Shown here piece by piece: positions 49,378-58,141 of a DNA stretch of 64,000 nucleotides. Below the pieces are notes generated by a model, which searched no databases, was not told the DNA's origin, and saw nothing but the letters and a program-made list of their open reading frames with translations. How positions within the stretch are numbered: the first letter of the stretch is position 1; every line of letters starts with the position of its first letter. The stretch is from Salicibibacter cibi (GTDB lineage: Bacteria; Bacillota; Bacilli; Bacillales; Marinococcaceae). Both the position numbers and the translations under genes were made by a program. The stretch lies in assembly GCF_016495865.1 (NCBI RefSeq), contig NZ_CP054706.1:2852001-2916000 (forward strand), given 5' to 3'.

Positions 49378-49454
49378 TGGCGTCCCAGGCAGGACTCGAA
49401 CCTGCGGCCTACAGCTTAGAAGGCTGTTGCTCTATCCAGCTGAGCTACTGGGAC
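49378..49454 (-). tRNA. tRNA-Arg (anticodon UCU)
   Basis: A 77-nt cloverleaf on the minus strand: acceptor GTCCCAG/CTGGGAC, D-arm AGCTCAGCTGGATAGAGC, anticodon loop CTTCTAA (anticodon TCT), T-arm CAGGTTCGAGTCCTG, discriminator G and an encoded CCA end. It reads the AGA and AGG codons. Confidence 0.97.
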
Positions 49455-49506
49455 ATAGCGACATTATCTATATTAGCGAATTGCAAGGGCAGAGTCAATG
49501 GCCAAT

Positions 49507-50031
49507 TTATTTTTTTGGCCATTCCTTTGTGAAAGAGAGGTTTTTCATTTCGCTTCCGCTTTCTTTTTCGTAAAAACGGACCGCTTTAACTTCGCGGTTT
49601 TCAACCGAAACGAGGGCATAAGTCGGTTCCGTTGGCTTTTTTGGCAAAGTTAAACTGCCGGGGTTCACATAGATAATGTCTTCTTTTTCATAAGCACCGG
49701 CGTAATGGGAATGGCCATGGAAAACGATACCTGCGTCTTGTTCCGTTGCTGTTTGTTGCAAACGTTGATTGGTGCTTTTTACTTGATACAGATGCCCATG
49801 GGTGACCCAAACGTTGATCCCGTCGATGATAAGTATCTCTTGTTCAGGAAATTCACCAGGCGCGTCTGTATTTCCACTCACTACATAAAAAGATTCCAGG
49901 AGCGGATCCTCCTTGTCCAATTCGGAATCTCCACAATGAAACATTGCTTCAACATGCTGTTCATGGCGATCTCTAAGCTTTTTTAAACCCTCGCGATCCC
50001 CATGTGTATCACTGACGACAAGCCATTGCAT
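49507..50031 (-). CDS. ysnB: YsnB/YfcE-type metallophosphoesterase
   Basis: A 174-residue calcineurin-like phosphoesterase with all metal motifs: SDTHGD, GDSE, VVSGNTD, WVTHGHLY and FHGHSH. Family members hydrolyse phosphodiesters in vitro; the physiological substrate is unknown. ATG 50029-50031 (MQWLVVSDTHGD) has GGGGTGGGG upstream and replaces a frame opening 7 codons earlier. It lies beside rdgB as in B. subtilis. Confidence 0.9.
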   Translation of the reverse strand: MQWLVVSDTHGDREGLKKLRDRHEQHVEAMFHCGDSELDKEDPLLESFYVVSGNTDAPGEFPEQEILIIDGINVWVTHGHLYQVKSTNQRLQQTATEQDAGIVFHGHSHYAGAYEKEDIIYVNPGSLTLPKKPTEPTYALVSVENREVKAVRFYEKESGSEMKNLSFTKEWPKK

Positions 50032-50052
50032 CTTTCCCCACCCCTTTTTCAT

Positions 50053-50360
50053 TTACTAGTGATACTGTCATCCGAAATAGAGCAGCAAACGTTTTTCTTC
50101 AGTTTTGAGGATAAGAATCTCGCATAGTATGTGCACCCGCTTTGAGAACAAAACTCTTACATATCCAACAGTTTTGTCTCACTCTCCCCCTCATTGGAAA
50201 AAATTCCAAAACAAAGGATGTGAGCCACTCTCTTACGGTCTGTATTCGACGCGATCATCACAAACAGACCGATAGACGCTTTTTTGCTAATTCATCCGCG
50301 TTTCGCCCTCTTGCTGTATTTACATTTGTGAGACTGATCCGCTCTGAAACTCGGATTGAG
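50053..50360. other. Intergenic region between rdgB and ysnB
   Basis: About 300 bases without a gene. An 8-bp stem CGGTCTGT/ACAGACCG (50236-50243 and 50264-50271) may form a hairpin after rdgB, but no U-run follows it on that strand. Confidence 0.4.
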
Positions 50361-50954
50361 CTAAACCCCCGACGCTTCCCATTCTGCCTTCATTTTTTGC
50401 AGCGCTTTGCTACGGTGGCTGATGCGATTTTTTTCTTCTGAGGAAAGTTCGGCTAACGTTTTTTGTAATGCCGGGATATACATAAGCGGGTCATATCCGA
50501 AACCATTCGTCCCCCTTGGTTCCGATGCAATTTCTCCTTCGCATGTTCCTTCTACCTCGATAGAATCTCCATTCGGATCCTTATAGACGAGGGCACAAAT
50601 AAACCGGGCCGTACGTTCCTCCCGCGGTACCTTTTCAAGGCTTCGTAGAAGCTTTTCGTTATTTTTTTCATCATCCTTGTCCTCGCCTGCAAATCGAGCC
50701 GAGTATACACCGGGGGCTCCATCGAGCGCATCGACGGCCAATCCGGAATCGTCGGCAAGGGCGGGAAAGCCGGTGTATTCTGCCACATATTCGGCTTTGA
50801 TCCGGGCATTTGCAACAAACGTCTCCCCTGTCTCCTCTATTTCCGGGCACTGGGGATAGTCACGCAACGAGTAAACCGTTGCTGCACCTGCCAACAAGGT
50901 TTCCAATTCCATTCTTTTGCCCTCGTTTTTCGTAGCCAAAACAATGTTTTTCAT
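50361..50954 (-). CDS. rdgB: RdgB/HAM1-family XTP/dITP pyrophosphatase
   Basis: A 197-residue house-cleaning NTPase beginning MKNIVLATKNEGKRMEL, with ADDSGLAVDALDGAPGVYSARFAG and GTNGFGYDPLMYIP. It removes inosine and xanthosine triphosphates. The open frame continues 30 codons upstream, but the homologous region begins at the chosen ATG; its ribosome binding site is weak. In B. subtilis it follows rph directly, while here a 780-bp insertion with a tnpB remnant separates them. Confidence 0.93.
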   Translation of the reverse strand: MKNIVLATKNEGKRMELETLLAGAATVYSLRDYPQCPEIEETGETFVANARIKAEYVAEYTGFPALADDSGLAVDALDGAPGVYSARFAGEDKDDEKNNEKLLRSLEKVPREERTARFICALVYKDPNGDSIEVEGTCEGEIASEPRGTNGFGYDPLMYIPALQKTLAELSSEEKNRISHRSKALQKMKAEWEASGV

Positions 50955-51412
50955 CGTTTTTTCGGCAAGGATGCCCCCACCGCTTAGCGTAGTGCAAGGT
51001 GGTCGAATTATCCGGTCACACCCCAACATCAAAAAATCGGTCACGGATTCGATTTGGGTTGTCCCTCTCTGCGTAGACTTCCCTCCGTTTGAGGAATTAG
51101 ATCGGGATTGTAAACCCTCTAGAATCAGCCTTCCTTCTGTTTGAGGGACTGAATTGAAGAGCCATTAATGGAAAGCGGCTAAAAATATAAGTTACACCTG
51201 TGTATAAAAGCCTTTCTACCCTCACTACGCATCCATTTTCCCATTTCAGTGCCCGATGCGATGCTGGGTGACCAAGTAATTCAACCACGATCCAGTAGGT
51301 GGGGGAGGAATTGCCATTGGCGAAAGCCAACCCTTGCCTTCCTCCTTTCTGATTGCCTTAATTTCACTGATTATAGTGTATAATAATAGTAAATGAAAGG
51401 TGGTGATAGCCT
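50955..51412. other. Spacer with degenerate direct repeat, 5' of the tnpB remnant
   Basis: No gene. Two diverged units of about 48 bp (51061-51108 and 51112-51160) share TTCCCTCCGTTTGAGG / TTCCTTCTGTTTGAGG. A TATAAT (near 51380) and AAAGGTGG before 51413 look like the original expression signals of tnpB. The rest may be the left part of the IS or old rph/rdgB spacer DNA. Confidence 0.5.
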
Positions 51413-51783
51413 ATGAAACTGACATTGACTGCAAAAATAAAAATCAATCCAACTGACGATCAGGAACAATTACTGTTAAAGACCGTCCGTGCCTATTGAG
51501 AAGCCTGCAACGTGGTATCTGATATCATCTTTGATTCTAAACTGCTCATACGAGCAAAACTCCACAAGATGACGTATCGGAACCCCGTTCCGATCTCGGT
51601 TTGAAGTCACAAATAGCACAATCCGTATTAAAAACCGTGATTGCAAAATACAAAACGAATCGTAACAACGTTCACGAGTGGACGAAAGTACGGTTCAAGA
51701 AACCTCAATACGATTTAGTATTCAATCGTGACTATTCCCTAAAAGAAGGATTGTTCTCCGTCAATACGCTTGATGGACGCTGA
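51413..51783 (+). pseudogene. tnpB: TnpB (IS200/IS605-type) N-terminal remnant
   Basis: The translation starts MKLTLTAKIKINPTDDQEQLLL, the N-terminus of TnpB, the RNA-guided nuclease/IS-associated protein. A stop interrupts codon 29 (51497-51499) and a frameshift near 51580-51590 leads into GLKSQIAQSVLKTVIAKYK...[18 protein letters not shown]. The frame then ends at 51783 after about 120 residues. The RuvC-like nuclease part, zinc finger and the IS right end (with any guide RNA) are gone. It is a dead relic. Its last 50 bp are also the antisense of the end of rph. Confidence 0.9.
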
Positions 51784-52517
51784 AGTGTCGTTTCCGCGTC
51801 TTCTAATACACGCTTTTGGATCCCGATCAGATGCCGGATCCCCTTTTCAGCCAAGCCAAGCATCTCATCCAATTGCTCCCGGGAAAATGTGGCTTCTTCA
51901 CCGGTACCCTGAATTTCAACAAATTGTCCGGAACCCGTCATGACGACGTTAAAGTCAACCGCTGCAGCCGCATCCTCTTCGTAACATAAATCGAGCAACG
52001 CGACTCCTTGATCGTCAATACCAACGGAAATCGCAGCCAGATAATCCACAATCGGAAAAGATTTTAAATCTACATCTTGCGCTAAACGTGAAAATGCCAT
52101 CGCGCTCGCCACAAACGCTCCCGTAATTGAAGCTGTCCGTGTTCCTCCGTCTGCCTGAATAACATCACAGTCTACCCAAAGTGTACGCTCGCCAAAGGAT
52201 TCAAGGTCAATAACGGAACGCAGCGCGCGACCGATCAATCGTTGGATTTCCATCGTCCGCCCGGATACTTTCCCTTTTGAAGATTCGCGAATATTACGTT
52301 CTTCCGTTGCGCGCGGAAGCATTGCGTATTCCGCAGTCACCCATCCTTTACCTTGTCCGCGCAAAAATGGCGGCACCCGCTTTTCAATACTGGCTGTACA
52401 AATTACCTTTGTATCGCCGACACGGATGAAAACGGAGCCCTCCGGATGCTTCAAGTAATCTGTTTCGATCACCGTTTCTCGCAATTCTTCCCTATTATCC
52501 CTATCATCTACGCGCAT
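51732..52517 (-). CDS. rph: Ribonuclease PH with a replaced C-terminal tail
   Basis: A 261-residue phosphorolytic 3'-5' exoribonuclease that trims tRNA 3' ends. [48 protein letters not shown] and [20 protein letters not shown] are intact. The start ATG 52515-52517 has GGAGG 8 nt upstream. B. subtilis Rph has 245 residues and ends near the equivalent of LEDAETTL; here the frame continues for about 15 extra residues ([15 protein letters not shown]) read antisense to the tnpB remnant. Confidence 0.94.
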   Translation of the reverse strand: MRVDDRDNREELRETVIETDYLKHPEGSVFIRVGDTKVICTASIEKRVPPFLRGQGKGWVTAEYAMLPRATEERNIRESSKGKVSGRTMEIQRLIGRALRSVIDLESFGERTLWVDCDVIQADGGTRTASITGAFVASAMAFSRLAQDVDLKSFPIVDYLAAISVGIDDQGVALLDLCYEEDAAAAVDFNVVMTGSGQFVEIQGTGEEATFSREQLDEMLGLAEKGIRHLIGIQKRVLEDAETTLQRPSSVLTENNPSFRE

Positions 52518-52599
52518 GTACATTTCCTCCTCCACGACCTGCTTTCGTTCTTCACTTATGTATGTTTTTCGGCTGGCCTGTATCATCAAAAAGCAGCAG

Positions 52600-52632
52600 A
52601 AAAAGGCAGCATCGGCGACTATGCTACCTTTC
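52600..52632 (-). terminator. Terminator between gerM and rph
   Basis: Stem GGTAGCAT/ATGCTGCC (one G-U pair) with an 8-nt loop, followed by TTTTTC on the minus strand, downstream of gerM. Confidence 0.75.
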
Positions 52633-52675
52633 CCCCATCAGAGTATATCATTTTTTGAGCCTCTTTGCATTTTCC

Positions 52676-53755
52676 TTAAAACTCACCTTGGTTAACCATT
52701 GCAGGCCTGGAAACCGGCTCCGCAAACGATCCACCGTCTACTTGTTCAAGTTGGGATTCTCCGTCAACGTGATAATCAACTTCTTCCACGCTCTCAATTC
52801 CTGTCAAGGACAGGGTAAGCATTGCCATCGCTTCTTCGGATAAAGCTTCTCCATCATTTTCGGCCAACAGCGCTTCGTTAAAGTTTACCGTCAAAACACC
52901 GTCTTCCAATTCAGGCTCTTCAAGCAGTTCGACATTTTGGCGTAAGGCCGAAATTAAATCTGATTCCGGATTCGGACCGTTCATCAAAGCGCCAACAACA
53001 GCCGAAGCTTTATTTTCATCTCCGTCAATTCGCCGTGTAACAGGAACATAATACTCATCGTCTTCTTTTACACTGATGAAATAAACCGTTGCCGCTTCGC
53101 TCGCCGTTATATCAGCGGGGCCGTTTCCTTCAAGATTAATGCCAACAGACTCAGCTGTGCCATCGCCAACCGGGGTATCCGCGTTTGGCAGCGTTTCCTG
53201 CGTATGGCCATTGATTTGAATTTCCACTTGTTCAACCTCGTCAAATTGCGTCAATGTCCACGTAACCGCTTGTAATAATGCCTCCTCGTGCTCTTCGGGA
53301 TACTCCGCAAACTCGGGTGAAAAATCAACAATGGCTGTGCCATCATCCGATAGATCAACTCCCTGAACTTCCGTCTCCGGTGGCAACACTGCCTGAAGAC
53401 CGCTAGGCAGTTGATTCGTAATCGGCCCCTCTACGACAAGATGTTCAATGGACTGCTTAAGAACTTCCGAGTCATTTTCAAACTGAAATGTGCGGGGAAC
53501 GACAAGGCCATCATCATCGAGCAAATATAGCTCCCTTTCCACCGTTTCACCGTCAGAACCATTATTCTCTTCGCCTTCTTCCGATTCCTCACTGTCCGAA
53601 TCTGCTTCCTCTGTATCGATTTCGGAGGCCTCTTCCTCCTGTACGTCGCTGTTCGCTTCCTCATTTTGTTCGGCTTCATCGTTATCTGAACTACACCCGT
53701 ACACCAACAGCGCCGTCAACATGAGAAATGAGGACCCCTTCAAAAACTTTCGCAC
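52676..53755 (-). CDS. gerM: Spore germination lipoprotein GerM
   Basis: A 359-residue lipoprotein: signal peptide with lipobox LVYGC (Cys about residue 21), a highly acidic linker (residues 22-75) and two GerMN (sporulation/spore germination) domains, at about 80-200 and 215-345. It acts in sporulation-stage peptidoglycan remodelling and germination. The GTG start has GGGAGGGG upstream. It lies between racE and rph as in B. subtilis. Confidence 0.9.
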   Translation of the reverse strand: MRKFLKGSSFLMLTALLVYGCSSDNDEAEQNEEANSDVQEEEASEIDTEEADSDSEESEEGEENNGSDGETVERELYLLDDDGLVVPRTFQFENDSEVLKQSIEHLVVEGPITNQLPSGLQAVLPPETEVQGVDLSDDGTAIVDFSPEFAEYPEEHEEALLQAVTWTLTQFDEVEQVEIQINGHTQETLPNADTPVGDGTAESVGINLEGNGPADITASEAATVYFISVKEDDEYYVPVTRRIDGDENKASAVVGALMNGPNPESDLISALRQNVELLEEPELEDGVLTVNFNEALLAENDGEALSEEAMAMLTLSLTGIESVEEVDYHVDGESQLEQVDGGSFAEPVSRPAMVNQGEF

Positions 53756-53861
53756 GCTTTTCCCCTCCCTAAGAAAGCTTATCTACACAAAGTATACGAG
53801 CCAACAGGGAAAAATAGACCAGCCTTCTATGAAGATTATCAGGAAAAGCGTTCTATATTAT

Positions 53862-54145
53862 GGATTGCTGAACAACTCGCAGCTATCAACTGAAGCCGGG
53901 ATGCCGCTTCCATGGCTTCGCTTTCCGCGGACGAACGGTCAAGCCTCCTCGCGCAAAACCGGCGCTTCGGGGGCTTGACGCGTCCGTTTTTCCGCTGGAG
54001 TCTCGCCATTGCAGCACCATCCCTCCGTACGTTGCCAGAAGCGCAAGGGTTTTTTGCTTATAGGATAGATTTCCTTGCATCCAACTTTGACAACACCAAC
54101 GGAAAATGCTTATGTGCCAGTCTTTTTCCGTTAGTCAGCAGTTCC
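53862..54145 (-). mobile_element. MITE-like element, copy 3
   Basis: About 284 bp, same orientation as copy 1 and about 85-90% identical to it by eye. Ends are GGATTGCTGAA and the complement of GGAACTGCTGA. It is flanked by a 10-bp direct repeat CTATATTATG (53853-53862 and 54145-54154). The right copy of this repeat contains the racE stop codon. No coding capacity. Confidence 0.85.
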
Positions 54146-54149
54146 TATA

Positions 54150-54953
54150 TTATGCAGGTAAAATAAGATGATCAACGATTTGTTCCTCAAGTCCAAGCCA
54201 TCGCTTTGCGATCGTTTGAAAATGTTGAACCGAACCTGTCGTAAAAAAAACATGCTCCCGCGTTCGATCATCTTTCTGATTCAACCCTTGGTGTTGAAGA
54301 ATCGTGCTCACTTCACGCGCGGTCTCGGAACCGGATGAAATGACCTGAACGCCCTCGCCTACGACATTTTGGATGATCGGTGCCAACAATGGGTAATGGG
54401 TACACCCCAAGATCAACGTGTCAAAAGATTTTTGCAAGAGCGGCTTTAAGGTATCTGCAACGACCCTACGCGCCTCATCGGCGCTCACCCTTCCTTGCTC
54501 CACAAGAGGAACAAACATCGGACAAGCGAGACTATGTACAGTAACCTTTTCTCCTTGAATGCTTGTAAGGGCAAGTGGATAAGCGTCACTTTTTATCGTT
54601 CCCTCTGTACCAATCACCGCGATTTCTTTTCTGTTCGTAACATTGAGCGCCGCCAGTGCACCCGGTTGTACGACACCGACGACCGGTATCGGCAGCCGTT
54701 CCTGCACTTCGTCCAGAACGACTGCTGTGGCTGTGTTGCACGCAATAATGAGCATTTTAATATTTTCGTTTACAAGGTGGTCAATCATCTGCCAAGTAAA
54801 CAGTCGAACCTCTTCTACCGTTCTCGGTCCGTATGGGCAGCGAGCGGTATCTCCAATATAAATCATAGGCTCTTTCGGTAGTTGACGGGCAATCTCCTCG
54901 GCGACGGTTAATCCCCCGATTCCTGAATCAATGATGCCGATTGGTTTATTCAA
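54150..54953 (-). CDS. racE: Glutamate racemase
   Basis: A 267-residue cofactor-independent racemase that makes D-glutamate for peptidoglycan. The two catalytic cysteines are in IIACNTATA (about residue 73) and ILGCTHYPLL (about residue 184). The TTG start (54951-54953) has AGGAGAGAG upstream, 13 nt after ysmB. Its stop codon lies in the target duplication of MITE copy 3, so the element inserted immediately beyond the gene without altering it. Confidence 0.95.
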   Translation of the reverse strand: MNKPIGIIDSGIGGLTVAEEIARQLPKEPMIYIGDTARCPYGPRTVEEVRLFTWQMIDHLVNENIKMLIIACNTATAVVLDEVQERLPIPVVGVVQPGALAALNVTNRKEIAVIGTEGTIKSDAYPLALTSIQGEKVTVHSLACPMFVPLVEQGRVSADEARRVVADTLKPLLQKSFDTLILGCTHYPLLAPIIQNVVGEGVQVISSGSETAREVSTILQHQGLNQKDDRTREHVFFTTGSVQHFQTIAKRWLGLEEQIVDHLILPA

Positions 54954-54966
54954 CGTTTTCTCTCTC

Positions 54967-55401
54967 CTATTGATCCTTTTCCATTTCCGCATGCAGCGAA
55001 GTAAGTGTTTGTTGCAGTTGATCAATTTCTGCAACTGAAAAATTTGCTAAAATATAACTTAAATAACCCTGTCTCTTTTGAATCACTTCTCGAATAATCT
55101 CTTTTCCATGGTTCAGGATATGCACGCGCACAACTCTGCGATCAAGTTGGTCTTTCACTCGCTCCACCATCCCGTTGCTTTCCAAACGATCAACAAGATC
55201 CGTGATTGTGCTAAATGCAAGATACATTTTCGTGGATAGTTCTCCTATGGTTAGATCGCCGCTTTCCTGCAAATATTGCAAGGCGATAAATTGAGGGGGT
55301 GTAATTGGAAAGTGGTTTAATATTTCGCGTCCTTGCTGTTTCACCATATAGGAAATGCGCCGGAGTGATTTTTCTATTTGTTCAACCCTTTCCGCTTCCA
55401 T
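54967..55401 (-). CDS. ysmB: MarR-family transcriptional regulator (YsmB)
   Basis: A 144-residue winged-helix protein (PPQFIALQYLQESGDLTIGELSTKMYLAFSTITDLVDRLESNGMVER) of the MarR family. The wing and recognition helix are intact. Its ligand and targets are unknown. ATG 55399-55401 has AAGGGGG upstream. The position next to racE matches B. subtilis ysmB. Confidence 0.85.
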   Translation of the reverse strand: MEAERVEQIEKSLRRISYMVKQQGREILNHFPITPPQFIALQYLQESGDLTIGELSTKMYLAFSTITDLVDRLESNGMVERVKDQLDRRVVRVHILNHGKEIIREVIQKRQGYLSYILANFSVAEIDQLQQTLTSLHAEMEKDQ

Positions 55402-55480
55402 ATAATCCCCCTTCACATAACGGGTTGGGGAATAGAGCCCCCTTTATTTTCACTCTTTTTTCATAAAATTGCAAGGCAAT

Positions 55481-55504
55481 AAAAAACGCCTGCCAAAGCA
55501 GGCG
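55481..55504 (-). terminator. Terminator after ptsI
   Basis: Perfect 7-bp stem CGCCTGC/GCAGGCG with a 4-nt loop followed by TTTTTT on the minus strand, beginning 2 nt beyond the ptsI stop. Confidence 0.92.
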
Positions 55505-55505
55505 C

Positions 55506-57221
55506 CTATTTGGTCTCGGCATAGACCAGTTCTTTCACTTCATCTGCTGTACCACAGACCAATGCACGTTCAACCAACGCTCGTGCATCGTTCACACTTA
55601 ACGTTCTCATAAGGCTTCGGGCGGGTAAAATAGAGGTAGCGCTCATGCTGAATTCATCCAAGCCCATCCCTAGCAATAGTGGAAGTGCCGTTTCTTCGCC
55701 GGCCATTTCTCCGCACATTCCTGTCCATTTTCCTTCAATGTGAGACGCGTCAATCACATTTTTAATTAATCGCAAAACCGCGGGATGATACGGTTGATAT
55801 AGATGCGACACACGCTCGCTCATACGATCGGCAGCCAGTGTGTATTGCACCAGATCATTGGTCCCAATGCTAAAAAAATCTACTTCTTTTGCAAATGATG
55901 CAGCCGCAACAGCGGTGGAAGGTATTTCGACCATTATTCCGACCGATACTTGGGAATCGAAAGAAACCCCTTCAGCGTTTAACCGTTTCTTTTCTTCTTC
56001 GACAAGTCCTTTTGCCGCGCGAAATTCTTCCAGTGTTGCTACCATCGGAAACATGATTTTCAGGTTTCCGTAATGACTCGCGCGAAGCAATGCCCGTAGC
56101 TGGGTGCGAAACATGTCGGTTTTTTCCAAACATAGCCGTAGGGCACGAAACCCAAGAAACGGATTCAATTCTTCAGGAAGATCAAGATACGGGAGTTTTT
56201 TGTCTCCTCCGATGTCTAGGGTGCGGATGACGATCGGAGCGCCATCCATTTGTTCGACAACAGTCCGATAGGCTTCAAACTGTTCCTCTTCTCCCGGAAA
56301 ACTGTCTCGTCCCATGTACAGAAACTCCGTGCGATATAGCCCGATCCCTTCCGCGCCGTTTTCGAGCACCCCTCTCATGTCATCAGGAGTCCCGATATTG
56401 GCGGCCAGTTCCACACGTTTCCCATCCGCGGTAATAGATGGCTCGCTGACGAGTTTTTTCTGCTCTGCTTTATCTGCCGCAAGCTTTTGTTGCCGCTCCC
56501 GATATATGTTCAACGTAGATTCATCCGGATTAACAACGACTTCCCCATGGGCACCATCCACGATAAGGAGGTCACCGTTCTGTATAATTGATGTAATGTT
56601 TTGCGTGCCCACAACCGCCGGGATTTCCAGTGAACGGGCCATGATCGCCGAATGGGACGTTCTGCCACCGATATTTGTCACAAAACCAAGCGTATACTGC
56701 CGATCCAGTTGCGCAGTATCCGATGGCGTTAAATCATGAGATATGATGATCACTTCTTTATCTATAGCAGCAAGACTCGTATTCTCCACTCCTGCCAAAT
56801 GCAAAAGCACACGTTGGGAAACGTCTCTAATATCAGCGGCCCGTTCCCGCATATATGCATTGTCCATATCTTCAAACATTTGTATGTACATAGCAGAGAC
56901 CTCTTGCAGTGCATACGAGGCGTTGACGCCGTCATTTTTTATTTTGGATTCGACTGCATAGATCAATTCCGGATCTTCTAGAACAAGGAGATGAGCGGAA
57001 AAAATTTCGGCGTTTTCTTCGCCTTGCTGAACGAACGTTTTTTTCCGAATCGTCTCCAATTCCCTTTTTGCTTTATCAAGCGCTTCCCGAAATCGCGAGG
57101 ATTCCTCGGCTACATCTGATACCGTTCCCTTTTGAATGTTCAGGTCCGGTTGTTCAAGGTGAAATGCATGGGCGATGGCTACGCCGTTGGACGCGGCTAT
57201 TCCTTTTATATGATCCGCCAT
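55506..57221 (-). CDS. ptsI: PTS enzyme I (phosphoenolpyruvate-protein phosphotransferase)
   Basis: A 571-residue enzyme that phosphorylates HPr from PEP. The phospho-histidine is in [13 protein letters not shown] (about residue 190), and the PEP-binding domain has [34 protein letters not shown] and the catalytic cysteine in [11 protein letters not shown]. Its start overlaps the ptsH stop. No PTS permease gene is adjacent, unlike the B. subtilis ptsGHI arrangement. Confidence 0.96.
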   Translation of the reverse strand: MADHIKGIAASNGVAIAHAFHLEQPDLNIQKGTVSDVAEESSRFREALDKAKRELETIRKKTFVQQGEENAEIFSAHLLVLEDPELIYAVESKIKNDGVNASYALQEVSAMYIQMFEDMDNAYMRERAADIRDVSQRVLLHLAGVENTSLAAIDKEVIIISHDLTPSDTAQLDRQYTLGFVTNIGGRTSHSAIMARSLEIPAVVGTQNITSIIQNGDLLIVDGAHGEVVVNPDESTLNIYRERQQKLAADKAEQKKLVSEPSITADGKRVELAANIGTPDDMRGVLENGAEGIGLYRTEFLYMGRDSFPGEEEQFEAYRTVVEQMDGAPIVIRTLDIGGDKKLPYLDLPEELNPFLGFRALRLCLEKTDMFRTQLRALLRASHYGNLKIMFPMVATLEEFRAAKGLVEEEKKRLNAEGVSFDSQVSVGIMVEIPSTAVAAASFAKEVDFFSIGTNDLVQYTLAADRMSERVSHLYQPYHPAVLRLIKNVIDASHIEGKWTGMCGEMAGEETALPLLLGMGLDEFSMSATSILPARSLMRTLSVNDARALVERALVCGTADEVKELVYAETK

Positions 57222-57484
57222 TATTCTCCCAATCTTTCTTGGATTGTTTTTGTGAGTGCTTCCATGGCTTCTTCCTCATCGTTCCCATCAACGGTAACGA
57301 GAATTTCGCCGCCTTTCCCTACACCCAGTGACATGACGCCCATAATTGATTTAAGGTTTACGGACTTTCCTTTGGACTCAATCGTAATTTCCGAAGAAAA
57401 TTGGCCGGCTTTATTCACCAGATTTGTAGCCGGACGCGCGTGTAATCCTGTTTCTGCCGTAATGGTAAATGTTTTTTGTTTCAT
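57221..57484 (-). CDS. ptsH: Phosphocarrier protein HPr
   Basis: An 87-residue HPr. His15 lies in TGLHARPAT and the regulatory Ser46 in [12 protein letters not shown], so both PEP-dependent transport and HPr kinase/CcpA signalling sites are present. It is directly upstream of ptsI with overlapping stop/start and is placed between ysmB and gerE, not its usual neighbourhood. Confidence 0.97.
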   Translation of the reverse strand: MKQKTFTITAETGLHARPATNLVNKAGQFSSEITIESKGKSVNLKSIMGVMSLGVGKGGEILVTVDGNDEEEAMEALTKTIQERLGE

Positions 57485-57694
57485 GTATTATCGACTCCTT
57501 TATCCTTGCGCAAACGTTTATTGTGCACATCATTCCTCGTGCGTGCTTGTGCTATATTTTATTATAGATGCACAGATAAAACAAGACACAGGAAGATGCC
57601 TACCGTCCTTATATCAGAAAAACTGTCTTTTGGCTAACCTCGGGACACGTAAACACCGTTCACTAGTCGTCCGCCACTTTTTTCCTTGGTACTC

Positions 57695-57722
57695 ACCGAC
57701 GGGCTTCGCTACACATACGATA
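57695..57722 (+). promoter_or_regulatory. Candidate SigK promoter of gerE
   Basis: AC (57695-57696) and CATACGATA (57714-57722) are 17 nt apart, matching the SigK pattern AC-N16/17-CATAnnnTA exactly. gerE is a SigK gene in B. subtilis. It lies about 85 nt before the GTG start. Confidence 0.6.
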
Positions 57723-57805
57723 TGATGACTAAAATCTTTCTTCCGTATGTCCAATGTATTAAGACGCGCACCAAAGGTGGCCTGGATAGAAAGGGTGACA
57801 CGAGA

Positions 57806-58030
57806 GTGAAGGACTTGGAACGTGCTCCTCGTTCCCTTTTGACAAAAAGGGAAAAAGAAGTCTTTGACCTTCTTGTCAAGGACCAAACAACAAAGGAGAT
57901 CGCCGGACAGCTTTACATTAGCGAAAAAACAGTCCGAAACCATATCTCAAACGCCATGCAAAAACTAGGCGTTAAAGGACGTTCACAAGCAGTCATTGAA
58001 TTAATACGTCTTGGCGAAATCCAGATTTAA
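57806..58030 (+). CDS. gerE: GerE, late mother-cell transcription factor
   Basis: A 74-residue LuxR-type helix-turn-helix regulator almost identical in its C-terminal half to GerE (TKREKEVFDLLVKDQTTKEIAGQLYISEKTVRNHISNAMQKLGVKGRSQAVIELIR). It activates and represses SigK-dependent coat genes. The GTG at 57806-57808 has GGGTGA 7 nt upstream and gives exactly the GerE length; the open frame extends 40 codons further but is not homologous there. Confidence 0.96.
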   Translation: MKDLERAPRSLLTKREKEVFDLLVKDQTTKEIAGQLYISEKTVRNHISNAMQKLGVKGRSQAVIELIRLGEIQI

Positions 58031-58034
58031 TGAG

Positions 58035-58066
58035 CGCCGGCTTTCGGGGGAAGGCCGGGCTTTTTC
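58035..58066 (+). terminator. Probable terminator after gerE
   Basis: GCCGGCTT/AAGGCCGG stem with one bulge and a G-rich loop, followed by CTTTTTCC, 5 nt after the gerE stop. Confidence 0.7.
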
Positions 58067-58141
58067 CTATTTTTTCTCAATGGAAAAGGATTAACACCAA
58101 AATCAATGGTTGGAATGTATGAATAAATGTGGTAACGATAA

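Noticed and set aside
49017..49532. Open frame of 171 codons across MITE copy 2 and the tRNA
   Set aside because: It covers a tRNA gene antisense and a non-coding repeat, so it is a chance frame.
50955..51044. RdgB with a 30-residue N-terminal extension
   Set aside because: Homology starts at MKNIVLATKNEGK; the upstream residues are not conserved and may be leftovers of the rph-rdgB junction.
53490..54166. Plus-strand frames across gerM and MITE copy 3
   Set aside because: They are antisense to GerM acidic repeats (giving Ser-rich sequence) and to the MITE; no start signals.
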